Part shown: positions 1 to 8,842 of the stretch, in pieces
How the letters are laid out: every line of letters starts with the position of its first letter
Numbering within the stretch: position 1 is the stretch's first letter
Origin: Egibacteraceae bacterium
GTDB taxonomy: Bacteria; Actinomycetota; Nitriliruptoria; Euzebyales; Egibacteraceae
Assembly: GCA_030446745.1 (NCBI GenBank)
Contig: JAUJMS010000020.1
Location: 1 to 47,410, forward strand
Reading direction: 5' to 3'
DNA length: 47,410 nt
Position numbers and translations under genes: made by a program
The notes under the pieces: model-generated
What the model saw: the letters and a program-made list of their open reading frames with translations, nothing else
What the model was told of the DNA's origin: nothing
Databases searched by the model: none

Positions 1-2387
1 CGGTCGGCGAGCAGCAGCACCCGGTACGGCCCGACCTGTGGCTCGTCGGCGGCGACGAACGCCGGCGCCAACTCGGGGTCGCGCGCCAGCGCCTCGTACG
101 GCCCGCCGGCCAGCCGCGCGACGCCCGCGAGCAGACCGACGCCGAGCAACCCGGTCGCGACGACGACGGCGAGCTGCCGCGCGCCGAAGGCGTAGTCGCG
201 GAGCCCCCCAACGAGGCTGCGCGCCGCGACGACACCGAGGCCGGCCAAGGCGAGCGCGGTCGGCAACAGCAGCGCCGGCGGCCACAGCCACGGCACGCGG
301 GCGCGGGCAGTCGCCCACGCGGCGAACGCCCCGGCACCGCCGACGCCGACGAGGACGGCCACGACGTCGGCGCGGCGGCGCGCGCCGAGCAGCACCGCGG
401 CCACGGCGACGGCGCCCGAGGTCAACGCCGCGACGATGCCGCCGGCGCCGGCAAGCCCCGGCACGACGGCGGGTACGGCGGTCGCGGCCCGCCACAGCGG
501 CAGGGCGGTCGCGTCAACCGCTTCCACCGCGGTCAGGCTGCCGTCGACGAGCAGGCCGAGCAGCCACGGCGACAGGATCGCCAGCGCGACGACTCCCGCG
601 AGGGCGAGACGGGCCGCGGCCTGCGGTGCCCGCTCGCGCCGGCGCAGCACGCATCCAGCGGCGCCGGCGGCGAGCGTCGCCAACAGCAGCGGACCGAGCG
701 ACGGCGCCGCGGCGAGCGCCACGGCCAGCCCGAGCGCCAGCAGGGCGGCGGCGCGCCAGGCGCTGCTGGCGGCGACGCGGGGATCGGCGGCGCGCACGCC
801 GACGGCGAGCAGGCCCGGCAGCAGTGCGGCGACGACCGCGACACCGTAGCGGCCCTGGCCGACGGCGCCGACGACGACCGGTGACAGGGCGTACAGCGTC
901 GCGCCGAGCGCACGAGGCGCGGCAGCGGAGGTGACCAGCCGCCCCGCGCGCAGCGCGAGCAGCCACGCGAGCGGCAGCAGGCCGAAGACGAGCAGGCGCT
1001 GGGCCAGCCAGCGGCTGCCGAAGCCGGCGAGGCTGGCGACGCCGAGCACCGCCTGGATCGGCGACGCGAACCCGTGGGAGCCGAGCGGGTCGCCGTTGAA
1101 CGGGCTCGCGTACGCGCCGAGGAAGCGCCACGGGCTGTCGGGCCACGGCGCGACCTGGCCGCCGACGACCTGCCCGCCGCCGAGCAGCGGCACGAGGCCG
1201 ACGAGGTAGGCGACGAGCAGCACGACGCCGGTGACGGCGGCGGGGCGCTCGCGCACGAAGCGGACGAGGGTGCGCTCGTTCCGGCCGTCGTCGGCGTCGG
1301 CCGGCACGTCGTCGTCGATCAGCGCCCCGGTCGAGCCGCCCGCCAGCCAGGCGCCGAAGGCTTCGGCGTACAGCCGGGCGCGCGTCAGCCCGGGCGCGAA
1401 CAGTGGCGCGAGTTCACGGTCGGACACGACCCGGCGGCGCTGCACCGCACGCCGTCGGCGCAGCGTGCGCGGCAGCTGCGCGACGTTCCAGCCGTACGCG
1501 CGGGTGACGGCGCCGGCGTCGGCGAAGCGGCGGATCGCGAGGAACACCGCCACCTTGCCGACGCCGAGCAGGACGGTCAGCGGCAGGATCCACGCCAGCC
1601 GCAGGCGCCCGTAGTTCTTCAGCAGCGCCGCGAGGGCGTGACGCTCGGCGAGGTAGCGCGCGCCCGCCGTCGCGCTCGCGCCGAAGCGCCGCGCTCGGCC
1701 GGCACCGACGTGGTAGCCGACCGCGGCGGGAACGACGGCAACGCGCCGCCCCGCCAACCACGCCCGCCAGCAAAGATCGAGGTCGTCGCGGAAGGCGGGA
1801 AATCGTGCGTCGAAGCCGCCCAGCTCGCGCAACAGCTCCCGGCGCAGCACCATCCCGGCCGTGTTGACGTAGAGCACGTCGGCGGTGCGGTCGTGCTGGC
1901 CCTGGTCAAGCTCTGCCGGCTCGACCGTCGACTCGGCGCGGCCGAAGCGGTCGATGGTCATGCCGACCTCGGCGAGCACGCCCTCGTCGCTCCACTCCCG
2001 CAGCTTCGGCCCGACGACGCCCAACCGCGGGTCGCCCTCGAGCGTGGCGACGAGAAGCTCCAGCGCGTCGGGGGCCAGGACGAGGTCGTCATGGAGCAGC
2101 AGCAGCAGATCGGCCGCGGCGACGACGGGGTGGGCGAGTGCGGTGGCCACGGCGCGGGCAAAGCCGACGTTGCGCGGCAGCGTGACGAGGCGATCGGCCG
2201 GGATACGGCGCTCGAGCAGCTGCGCGCTGCCGTCGCTGCTGGCGTTGTCGACGACGACGAGGTCCAGCTCCGGGTAGCGCTGGCTGGCCAGGGTCGCGAG
2301 CACGCCGCCGAGCCATGCCTCGCCGTCGCACACGACGAGGACGGCGGCGACGCGCGGCGGCGCTGGCGAGGACTCCAAGGGCGGCAT
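1..2387 (-). CDS. GT2 glycosyltransferase fused to polytopic membrane domain (partial, runs off left edge)
   Basis: Reading from ATG at 2387 toward the left edge gives about 795 codons without a stop, so the C-terminus lies outside the window. Residues 12-260 are a family 2 (GT-A) glycosyltransferase: an opening VAAVLVVCDGEAWL strand, the VVVDNASSDGS nucleotide-sugar loop, an HDDL variant of the DxD metal site and the acceptor-side FRDDLDLCWR motif. A short linker follows, then from about residue 380 repeated hydrophobic segments that look like a GT-C or AftD-like membrane domain. It probably transfers a sugar (rhamnose or galactofuranose by analogy with WbbL) to a lipid-linked wall precursor at the inner membrane. 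The acceptor and sugar cannot be read from sequence. whiB lies 100 bp upstream on the same strand. Confidence 0.85.
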   Translation of the reverse strand, partial: MPPLESSPAPPRVAAVLVVCDGEAWLGGVLATLASQRYPELDLVVVDNASSDGSAQLLERRIPADRLVTLPRNVGFARAVATALAHPVVAAADLLLLLHDDLVLAPDALELLVATLEGDPRLGVVGPKLREWSDEGVLAEVGMTIDRFGRAESTVEPAELDQGQHDRTADVLYVNTAGMVLRRELLRELGGFDARFPAFRDDLDLCWRAWLAGRRVAVVPAAVGYHVGAGRARRFGASATAGARYLAERHALAALLKNYGRLRLAWILPLTVLLGVGKVAVFLAIRRFADAGAVTRAYGWNVAQLPRTLRRRRAVQRRRVVSDRELAPLFAPGLTRARLYAEAFGAWLAGGSTGALIDDDVPADADDGRNERTLVRFVRERPAAVTGVVLLVAYLVGLVPLLGGGQVVGGQVAPWPDSPWRFLGAYASPFNGDPLGSHGFASPIQAVLGVASLAGFGSRWLAQRLLVFGLLPLAWLLALRAGRLVTSAAAPRALGATLYALSPVVVGAVGQGRYGVAVVAALLPGLLAVGVRAADPRVAASSAWRAAALLALGLAVALAAAPSLGPLLLATLAAGAAGCVLRRRERAPQAAARLALAGVVALAILSPWLLGLLVDGSLTAVEAVDATALPLWRAATAVPAVVPGLAGAGGIVAALTSGAVAVAAVLLGARRRADVVAVLVGVGGAGAFAAWATARARVPWLWPPALLLPTALALAGLGVVAARSLVGGLRDYAFGARQLAVVVATGLLGVGLLAGVARLAGGPYEALARDPELAPAFVAADEPQVGPYRVLLLAD

Positions 2388-2487
2388 CACAGCTTTCCGG
2401 CGCGCCGGTCGTCAGCGCGGGCGTCGACGGCGCGACGACGCCGAATGCTAACGCGCGGCCGGCCGGCCGCTGCCGAAACGCCGCTGG

Positions 2488-2724
2488 TCAGGAGGCCAGG
2501 CGCTTGAGCTTGCGCCGTTCGCGCTCGCTCAGCCCGCCCCAGATGCCGAAGCGCTCATCGTTGGCGAGCGCGTAGTCCAGGCACTCGTCGCGCACCGTGC
2601 ACTCCGCGCAGATCCGCTTGGCTTCGCGGGTCGAGCCGCCCTTCTCGGGAAAGAAGGTGTCGGGCTCCGCCTGCAGGCACTTCGCGAGCGGTGCCCACGG
2701 CAGCGTCTCGATCTGGACCACCAC
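2488..2724 (-). CDS. whiB: WhiB-family iron-sulfur transcriptional regulator (WhiB2/WhmD-like)
   Basis: A 78-residue protein of normal WhiB length. It has the four cluster-binding cysteines as C-x22-C-x2-C-x5-C (Cys16, 39, 42, 48), the GIWGG turn and a basic SERERRKLKR tail. WhiB proteins carry a [4Fe-4S] cluster and bind the principal sigma factor to adjust transcription; WhiB2/WhmD members act in septation and cell-wall genes. The start is the first of two consecutive GTG codons, with GAAAGGG about 6 nt upstream. Assignment to the WhiB2 subfamily rests on length and on neighbours (WbbL-like transferase, sugar-1-phosphate guanylyltransferase) and is less sure than the family call. Confidence 0.93.
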   Translation of the reverse strand: MVVQIETLPWAPLAKCLQAEPDTFFPEKGGSTREAKRICAECTVRDECLDYALANDERFGIWGGLSERERRKLKRLAS

Positions 2725-2834
2725 GGTGCCCTTTCTCGCGGCGGCGCGCCGGTGTCGCCGAGAATCTCAGGTCGGGAACTTCACCGACGTGATTCTCACC
2801 CCGGACGCCCGTGGCGTCAACCCGGTTCGTACGA
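2725..2834 (-). promoter_or_regulatory. whiB upstream region with GAGAATC/GATTCTC inverted repeat
   Basis: The 110 bp between the coiled-coil gene stop and the whiB start hold a perfect 7-bp inverted repeat, GAGAATC at 2760-2766 and GATTCTC at 2791-2797. Its centre is about 55 bp upstream of the GTG. This is a plausible operator, possibly autoregulatory. No clear -35/-10 pair was recognised. Confidence 0.3.
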
Positions 2835-5800
2835 TCAGCCGTGGACGCGTCGGTGCGCGCTGAGCCCGGCGGGCGTCTTCGCAACGAAGCCGCAGGCGTC
2901 GCAGACGCGGCCCCAGTCCTCGTCGGAGCGACCGACCGTCCGCACGATCACGGCGGGCTCGTCGTCGGCGTCGTTGCCGACGGCGACCGTCGGCGCGGGG
3001 GCCGGAGCCGCGGCCGAGGCGTCTGCAGCCGGAGCCGCCGGCGAAGGCGCGGAAGGTGCCCCCGGGGCGGTGACGACGGGGGTCGGCGTGCGCGCCGGCG
3101 CGGCCGCCGCGAGGTCGGCCAGGTCCAGCACCGGTGGCGGCGCGGCGCTGCGGAAACGTTCCGCGTCGCGCCGGTCGCGGGTGCGCCGCCGCGCGTCGCC
3201 CAGCGCCTGGCCGACGCGGGCCGCGTCGCGGCGTGACAGCGCGGCCGCCAGCTCGTCGAACAGCTCGCCGAGCAGGCGCTGGCGTTCACGCTCCAGCTCG
3301 AGGTCGCGTTCGGCGAGGTAGCCGAGCAGGCCGCGCTGAAGCTGCTCGAAGCCGGCACCGGCCTCGCCGAGGCGGTGTTCCAGCGCCGCGACGCGCTCCA
3401 GCGCCGCCTCGAGCTCTTCGCGGACGGCGGCGCCCTGCGCCGCGGCGCCGTCGCGCAGCGCCGGGACGAGCGCCTCCATCCGCCCCGTGACGTCGCCGAC
3501 CGGCGCGAACGCCTGCGCGGCGGCCTCATCGAGCGTCTCGCGCACCGCCGCGCGCAACCCGTCGCCAGCGTCGGCGAGGTCGTCGAGAACGCGTTGCGTC
3601 CCGCCGGTCACGCCTTCGAGCACCGCGCGGTTGCGCGACGCGAGGTCGCTGAGGATCGTCTCGGCGTCGGTGCGCAGCCCTTGGCGCAACGCGGCGAGCG
3701 CTTCGCCCTCGGCGACGGCGCGCACCTGCTGCGACGCCCCGAACGCGTCGAGGCGGGCGGCCAGGTCGTCGAAGCGGTCGACGACCCGGGCGAGGCGGCG
3801 CTCGGCGGCGCTGGCGACGTCGCGCGCGATCTCCGACAGGCCGGTCGTCGCCTCGGCGAGCTCCGCCACGCCGCCGGCGTGGACCGCCTCGACCCGTGCC
3901 GCGAGGGTGCCAGCGACCTCCTCGAGGCGCACGGCGGAGGACTCCGCGGTGCTGCCGAACGCCTCCCGCAGCTGCACGACCCCCTCGTCGAGCGTGCGAC
4001 GAACCTCGTCGCGGGTCTGCGCGAGCAGCGCGGCCGCGGCCGCTCCGGCGCCGTCGGCCCCATCGCGGGCGGCGGCGCCCTGCGCGTCGCGCGCAACGCC
4101 CAGGCGCCCCCCCGCCGGCACCAGCGCCGCCGGGGTCACCCCGCCCCGGCCGACGACGCCGGCCGCCGCCCCGGCGCCCCCCGCGCCCCCCCCGCCGCGG
4201 GCGGCGCCGGCGGCCGCGGCGGACGCCACGACGACCACCGCGAGCCGCTCACCGACGCCGTCCGCGGTGGCGTCGATCCGCCGCCCGAGATCCTCGGCGA
4301 GCCGGCGCATGTCCGCCGCCGCGCCCTCGACGGCCACCACGGCACCCGACGATGCCGCGGTCAGCCGCGCGGAGGACTCCGCATGCTGCAGCCGCGACTG
4401 CTCGCCCGCGTCGAGCAAGCGGCGCTCGGCGTCGGCGACCGCCGCGGCGAACGCGGTCTGCGCGGCTGCCAGGGCGGCACGCGTCTGTTCGAGCGGCGCC
4501 GCGAGCTCGGCGCGACCGCTGGCGGCGACCTCCTGCAGCGCCGCGCGCGTCTCCTCGGTCGCCGCGCCGAGCGCGCCGTGCAGCTGCTCGGCGGCGGTCC
4601 GCACGCCGGCCGTCGACTGCTCCAGCGCGTCGCGCTGGCGTGCGGTGGCCGCGTCAAGCGCCGCGCGCTGGGCGTCCGACGCCGCCGCGACGGCGTCGCG
4701 CACACCAGCGGCCTCGGCGACCAGCAGGGCCCGCTGCTCGCCGACCGCGGTGGCGAGGACGTCACGCTGCTCGAACGCCGCGGCCGCGACGGTCTCGCGG
4801 GCGGCGTCGATCGCCGCGCGCGTGTCCGCCAGGGGCTCCTCGAAGTCGGCACGCGCGATCTGGCCGGCCGACGCCAGCGCGGCGCTCGTCTGCTCGGTGG
4901 CGGCGGCGAGCGCTGCGCGCGTGTCCTCGGTGGCGGCGGCCAACGCCGCCTCGGCCTCGGCAATCGCGTCGCGCAGCGCGTCGAGGTCACGCTCGGACAC
5001 GGCGTGGGCCGCCTCGACGGTGGCACGCAGGCGTTCCGCGTCCGCACGGGCCTCGGCGGTCTCGGCGCGCAACGCGTCGGCGGCTTGGCTCGTGTCGGAA
5101 CGCGTCGCCTCGACGGCGTCGCGCAGCCGGGTCACCGCGGCCTCAGCGGCCTCGGCCGCCGACCGCGCCGCCGCGCCGACCTCGTCAGGCAGGCGGCTCG
5201 CGACGTCATCTGCGGCCCGGCGGATCTCGTCGACGGCCTCCCGGACACCGACGGCCTGCTGGCCGGTGGCCGCGACGGTGGCCTGACGCACCCCGTCCGC
5301 GGCGGACGCGATGGCCTCGGCGGTCGCGGCACGCACGGCGTCTCCGGCGGCGAAGACGATGGTGGCGATGCCGTTGCGGGCCTCGTCCTGGGCGGCCGCG
5401 ACGCCGGCCGCGGCGTCGGCGATCCGCGCGAGCGCCTCCGACGAGCTCGCGGCGGCGCGGTCGAGCAGGTCGGTCAGCCGCTCGGCCGCGCCGCTGGTGT
5501 CGGCGGCGAGACCGTCGCGCAAGGCGTCGAGGTGGGCCGCCTGCTCGGCCAGCGCCGCACGGGCCTCCGCGATCGCCCCGGCACCCTGGGCGTCGCGGTC
5601 GGCCAGGCGGGCGTCGAGCTCCGCGCGCAGGGCGTCCAACCGCTCGCCCAGGCCCGCAACCTCGGCGCGCCCCGCCTCCTCGCCGCCGCGCACCGCGCCG
5701 AGCAGCGCCGCCTCGACCTCGCCCAGGCGCCGGGCGAGCTGACGCGTCAGCTCGTAGCGCGTGGCAGCGGTCGTCTCCTCGAGCCGGTCGAGCGCCCGGA

Positions 5801-6023
5801 CGAGCTCGTCGCGCGTCGCGGTGACGGTCTCGGCGACCGGACCGCTGGCGCGCGCGACCTGCTCGGACAGGTCGGCCAGCCCCTCGCGCAGGGCATCGAG
5901 CCCCTCGTCGACGCGCGTGATTGCCCGGTTCAGCTCACGCTGCTCGGCGACCTGCTCCTCGACGGCGCGGGCAAAGACCTCGTCGACACGCTTCGGATAG
6001 TCGGGGCGCTGTGCCTCGTCCAC
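2835..6023 (-). CDS. Giant Ala-rich coiled-coil protein with C-terminal C2H2 zinc finger
   Basis: A 1062-residue protein with no signal peptide or membrane segment, so probably cytoplasmic. Residues about 1-900 are almost continuous Ala/Glu/Arg/Asp heptad-like sequence resembling apolipoprotein or SMC-type coils. Repeated EQTRAALAAA-type units span about 330-560 and a Gly-rich low-complexity patch lies near 600-640. A Pro/Ala-rich linker (about 955-1010) leads to the last 22 residues, which fit C-x2-C-x12-H-x3-H exactly (Cys1041, Cys1044, His1057, His1061), a classical C2H2 finger. The start is GTG with GGGGAGGGG upstream. Scaffold, cytoskeletal or nucleoid roles are all possible; I do not recognise a characterised homologue. 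Extreme composition could exaggerate database similarity to unrelated coils. Confidence 0.8.
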   Translation of the reverse strand: MDEAQRPDYPKRVDEVFARAVEEQVAEQRELNRAITRVDEGLDALREGLADLSEQVARASGPVAETVTATRDELVRALDRLEETTAATRYELTRQLARRLGEVEAALLGAVRGGEEAGRAEVAGLGERLDALRAELDARLADRDAQGAGAIAEARAALAEQAAHLDALRDGLAADTSGAAERLTDLLDRAAASSSEALARIADAAAGVAAAQDEARNGIATIVFAAGDAVRAATAEAIASAADGVRQATVAATGQQAVGVREAVDEIRRAADDVASRLPDEVGAAARSAAEAAEAAVTRLRDAVEATRSDTSQAADALRAETAEARADAERLRATVEAAHAVSERDLDALRDAIAEAEAALAAATEDTRAALAAATEQTSAALASAGQIARADFEEPLADTRAAIDAARETVAAAAFEQRDVLATAVGEQRALLVAEAAGVRDAVAAASDAQRAALDAATARQRDALEQSTAGVRTAAEQLHGALGAATEETRAALQEVAASGRAELAAPLEQTRAALAAAQTAFAAAVADAERRLLDAGEQSRLQHAESSARLTAASSGAVVAVEGAAADMRRLAEDLGRRIDATADGVGERLAVVVVASAAAAGAARGGGGAGGAGAAAGVVGRGGVTPAALVPAGGRLGVARDAQGAAARDGADGAGAAAAALLAQTRDEVRRTLDEGVVQLREAFGSTAESSAVRLEEVAGTLAARVEAVHAGGVAELAEATTGLSEIARDVASAAERRLARVVDRFDDLAARLDAFGASQQVRAVAEGEALAALRQGLRTDAETILSDLASRNRAVLEGVTGGTQRVLDDLADAGDGLRAAVRETLDEAAAQAFAPVGDVTGRMEALVPALRDGAAAQGAAVREELEAALERVAALEHRLGEAGAGFEQLQRGLLGYLAERDLELERERQRLLGELFDELAAALSRRDAARVGQALGDARRRTRDRRDAERFRSAAPPPVLDLADLAAAAPARTPTPVVTAPGAPSAPSPAAPAADASAAAPAPAPTVAVGNDADDEPAVIVRTVGRSDEDWGRVCDACGFVAKTPAGLSAHRRVHG

Positions 6024-6125
6024 GGACGTCCCCTCCCCGGGAGCTCGACGACCGCGGCGAGTCTACGGGCGCCCTGCGGGGACGCGGCGGGGCGCCCGGC
6101 CCGGCCCCGGGGCGCGGGCGCGGGA

Positions 6126-7562
6126 TCAGCCGGCGACGAGGTTGCGGCTGTGGCTGACGACCCGCCGCGGCACCGGGGAGGAGGCCTCGACGCGGCCCTT
6201 GACCGGCCCGCCGTAGTCCAGCCTGGTGAGGTAGCGTTTGACCGGCGCGGGCACCGCGCGGTCGCTGACGAGCAGCGCCGGGCCGTCGTGGGCGGCGGCG
6301 GACGCGGCGTGGGCCAGGGTGTACGCCCACGCCGCCTCGCCGTACCCGGGCGCGACGGTCCAACGGTCGCCGTTGCGCGACGCGGTCCGCCCCCACAGCC
6401 GCGTCGCGACGGCGACCGAGGTCGCCGCCCGGCCGGCGCCTCCGAGGCGGCGTGCCCCGGCGGCGGCAACCACCCCGTCGGTCAGCGACGAGCCGAGCGC
6501 CCACCGCCGCGCCGGGCGCGCCTCGTCGAGGTAACGGCGCACGGCGGGGTGCAGCCGGCGGCGCCCCGTGACGAGCACCGGGCTGCCGGTGTCGGCGGCC
6601 CACATCGCGCCGCTCACCGACGAGGCCCAGTCGCGGCGGGCGGCGAGGACGACCTTGTCGCTGTCGCCGCGGCGGCGCACCGTCTCGCGGGCGACGGCCA
6701 CCGACGTCGTCGCAGCGGAGCGTCCGGCCAGCCGCTTCACGCGGTAGCCGTCGGCTGTCAGCTCGCGTACCGCCCGGTCCGAGACGCTCCCAGGGCCGCC
6801 GACGACGTAGACGAGGCCGCGCCCGCCCAGCGTGCGGTCCAGCGCCGCCCGCGTCAGCGGGTGCAGCACCGGGTTCCGGTCGAAGCGCCGCGCGGGGTGG
6901 GTGAACAGCAGCGGCCCCTCGTCGCCGGCGAGGGCGGCGGCGGCGAGCCCTGCCGCAGCCCTGCGCGACGTGGTCACCACGGCGTAGCCGGCGCGGCGGC
7001 CGTCGCGACCCGCCGGTGCGAACACGCGGCCGGCGACCTCGACGGCCTCCTTGACCGTGCCGTTGCGGACGACGGTCCGGTCCTTCGAGAAGTTGACAGT
7101 CACCCACATCGTCCCGCCCGACGTGATGCGCACCCCGACACCGACCTGGTTGAAGTCGCCGAGGACGTTCGCCCGGTGCGGCGCCGAGTCCATGAACGCC
7201 TGGTGGAGCCGGTCCACCAGCTCGGCCGGGTCGACGCCGGGTCCGTGCGAGTAGCCGACGTTCTCGCCGAGGCGGGTCCAGTTGCCCTCGACCTGCTCGG
7301 CCAGCCGCGGGTTGTGCTCCATGCGGTCGTTGTCGGCCATGGTGGCCGACCAGCCGCGGGCCACCCGCGTCAGCTGCAGGCTGACGGTGAGGCGGTTGAG
7401 CCCGTCGGCGGCGCGCTCGGCGTTGAGCTTGGCGGCGAAGCGGTTCTCGGCGGCGGCGAAGGTGGTGTCGGCGGCGGCGGTGCCGGCGGTGAGCAGGGCG
7501 GCACCCGTGACCAGCACGGCCAGCACGAGCGTGCGGTACAGGATGTTCGCCGTCCGTGCCAT
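6126..7562 (-). CDS. Secreted CAP/SCP-domain protein with cell wall-binding repeat 2 (CWB2) domains
   Basis: A 478-residue exported protein. Residues 1-32 are a Sec signal peptide ending in TAGTAAA. Residues about 35-175 form a CAP (CRISP/antigen 5/PR-1) domain with its hallmarks: the HNPRL histidine, GENVG, SAPHRANVLG and the closing GTMWVTVNFSK strand. Residues about 200-478 hold CWB2 (PF04122) repeats, visible as VYVVGGPGSVSDRAV, the KRLAGRSAATTSVAVA type and TGSPVLVTGRRRLHPAV. CWB2 modules bind anionic wall polymers non-covalently. The CAP domain may act as adhesin or hydrolase-like module; its activity is unknown. The ATG has a GAGGAG site about 10 nt upstream, enclosed in a hairpin below a c-di-GMP riboswitch, so expression is probably second-messenger controlled. 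Confidence 0.92.
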   Translation of the reverse strand: MARTANILYRTLVLAVLVTGAALLTAGTAAADTTFAAAENRFAAKLNAERAADGLNRLTVSLQLTRVARGWSATMADNDRMEHNPRLAEQVEGNWTRLGENVGYSHGPGVDPAELVDRLHQAFMDSAPHRANVLGDFNQVGVGVRITSGGTMWVTVNFSKDRTVVRNGTVKEAVEVAGRVFAPAGRDGRRAGYAVVTTSRRAAAGLAAAALAGDEGPLLFTHPARRFDRNPVLHPLTRAALDRTLGGRGLVYVVGGPGSVSDRAVRELTADGYRVKRLAGRSAATTSVAVARETVRRRGDSDKVVLAARRDWASSVSGAMWAADTGSPVLVTGRRRLHPAVRRYLDEARPARRWALGSSLTDGVVAAAGARRLGGAGRAATSVAVATRLWGRTASRNGDRWTVAPGYGEAAWAYTLAHAASAAAHDGPALLVSDRAVPAPVKRYLTRLDYGGPVKGRVEASSPVPRRVVSHSRNLVAG

Positions 7563-7573
7563 CGCGCCCGCTC

Positions 7574-7593
7574 CTCACCCGTCCCGGGGTAAG
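7574..7593 (-). promoter_or_regulatory. Expression-platform hairpin covering the ribosome binding site
   Basis: Reading the minus strand, CTTACCC (7593-7587) pairs with GGGTGAG (7580-7574) across a 6-nt loop. The 3' arm contains part of the GGTGAGGAG Shine-Dalgarno region of the CAP-CWB2 gene. It sits directly between the riboswitch aptamer and the ATG, so ligand-dependent translation control is the simplest model. Confidence 0.55.
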
Positions 7594-7606
7594 GCGACGC
7601 GCACAC

Positions 7607-7697
7607 CGGCGTGGCGGCCCGGCTGCCGTACACCGAAGTGCGTAGGCCCGTGGCTTTGCGTCGCCCCGTTTCCGCGGGGTTTGCCTTTGACACGCCG
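7607..7697 (-). promoter_or_regulatory. Cyclic-di-GMP-I (GEMM-I) riboswitch
   Basis: The minus strand shows the GEMM-I aptamer in order: P1 CGGCGTG, the conserved AAAGGCAAACC, a CCCCG/CGGGG stem with a GAAA-containing loop, the near-invariant GACGCAAAGCC, the GGGCCTA junction, a second hairpin closed by C(TTCG)G, GCCGGG, and closing P1 strand CACGCCG. P1 pairs over 7 bp. The aptamer ends 44 nt before the CAP-CWB2 start. Known members bind c-di-GMP and control motility, adhesion and surface-protein genes. Family membership is read directly from the conserved core; on or off polarity cannot be decided from sequence alone. Confidence 0.93.
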
Positions 7698-7818
7698 ACC
7701 CGCAGAGGACCGACGCCACGCGTATCGGCACGCTGCGTGGCGTTCTTGAACGCTGGGTGACACTGCGCTCGCACGAGGCGCCGACCGCCGGCGATCGCGT
7801 TCGGGGCGCGGTTCGGCG

Positions 7819-8814
7819 CTAGGTGACGGTGGCGCCTGGTGCGACGACCGTCCCGGGCGGCACGCGCGCCCCGGGGGCGACGCGGGCGTGCTCGCCGACG
7901 ACGGCATCGCTGACGTGGGCGCCGGCGCCGACGACGACGTGCTCGAACAGCGCCGCGCCGCGCACCTGGGCGCCGGCGGCCACGACCGCGTGGGGTCCCA
8001 CGACGACGTGAGGCCCCACCGTCGCCGCAGCGTCGACGGCGGCGGAGGCGGCGACGAGCGACGCCTCACCGTGGCGCGCGAACTGCGCGCCGAGCGGCCA
8101 CGCACAGCGCCCCGACAGCACGGCGCGGTGCCCGGCGAGGTAGCGCTGCGGCGTGCCGAGGTCGAGCCAGAACGCGTCGGCGGCGACGCCCAGCACGGGC
8201 GCCCCCGCCTCGACCAGTCCAGGGAACACCGCGCGCTCGAAGGACAGCGGCCCACTGGCAGGACAGCCCTCGAAGGCGTCCGGCGCGAGTACGTAGGTGC
8301 CGGCGTTGACCGTGTCGGCGGCGACGGTCCCGCGCGGCGGCTTCTCGACGAAGCGCCGGACGCGCGCCGCGTCGTCGCACACGACGACGCCGAAGCTCGA
8401 GGTGTCCTCGACCCTCGTCAGGGCGAGCGTTGCGGTCGCGCCGGCGGCGTCGTGCGCCGCGATGAGGGCGGCGTAGTCGAGGTCGGTGAGGATGTCGCCG
8501 TTGCACACGACGACCGGTCCGCTCGCGGTGGCGCGGACGAGGTCGCGAGCGGCGCCGGCGGTGTCGAGCGGGGACGGCTCGGCGACGACCGCGACGGGCA
8601 GGCCGAGCGCTTCGCCGAGTCGCTCCAGCGGGGCGAACGGCGCGGGGTCGGCGCCGACGAGGAAGGTCGCGCGCCGGCAGCCGGCCGCGGCGAGGCGGCG
8701 CAGCAGGCCGGCGGCGAACGGGTCGCCGGCGAACGGGACGAGCGGTTTGGGGCGGGTGTCGGTCAGCGGCCGCAGCCGCGTGCCGCGCCCGCCGGCGAGG
8801 ATGACGGCGTCCAT
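7819..8814 (-). CDS. Nucleotidyltransferase, mannose-1-phosphate guanylyltransferase / NDP-sugar pyrophosphorylase family
   Basis: A 331-residue protein. Residues 1-235 are the nucleotidyltransferase domain with the signature [19 protein letters not shown], the [10 protein letters not shown] metal site and the FVEKP sugar-phosphate loop. Residues about 255-331 are hexapeptide repeats ([17 protein letters not shown]) forming a left-handed beta-helix. It should make GDP-mannose or a related NDP-sugar from sugar-1-phosphate and NTP for wall glycans. Family resemblance to actinobacterial ManB/RmlA-like enzymes fits the surrounding glycosyltransferases; exact substrate is uncertain. The frame is open upstream into the rarA remnant, but ATG 8814 matches the domain start. 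The region between its stop and the riboswitch holds nothing else recognisable. Confidence 0.88.
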   Translation of the reverse strand: MDAVILAGGRGTRLRPLTDTRPKPLVPFAGDPFAAGLLRRLAAAGCRRATFLVGADPAPFAPLERLGEALGLPVAVVAEPSPLDTAGAARDLVRATASGPVVVCNGDILTDLDYAALIAAHDAAGATATLALTRVEDTSSFGVVVCDDAARVRRFVEKPPRGTVAADTVNAGTYVLAPDAFEGCPASGPLSFERAVFPGLVEAGAPVLGVAADAFWLDLGTPQRYLAGHRAVLSGRCAWPLGAQFARHGEASLVAASAAVDAAATVGPHVVVGPHAVVAAGAQVRGAALFEHVVVGAGAHVSDAVVGEHARVAPGARVPPGTVVAPGATVT

Positions 8815-8842
8815 CCGCGCGCACGCTATCCCGCCCCACGCG

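Noticed and set aside
4060..4231. Frameshift in the coiled-coil gene at the G/C runs
   Set aside because: The neighbouring frames contain stops or non-coil sequence and the coil resumes in the same frame, so no shift is called.
3375..7592. A 1405-codon open frame on the plus strand
   Set aside because: It is antisense to the coiled-coil and CAP-CWB2 genes, which have clear domains, signal peptide and riboswitch. High GC keeps antisense frames open.
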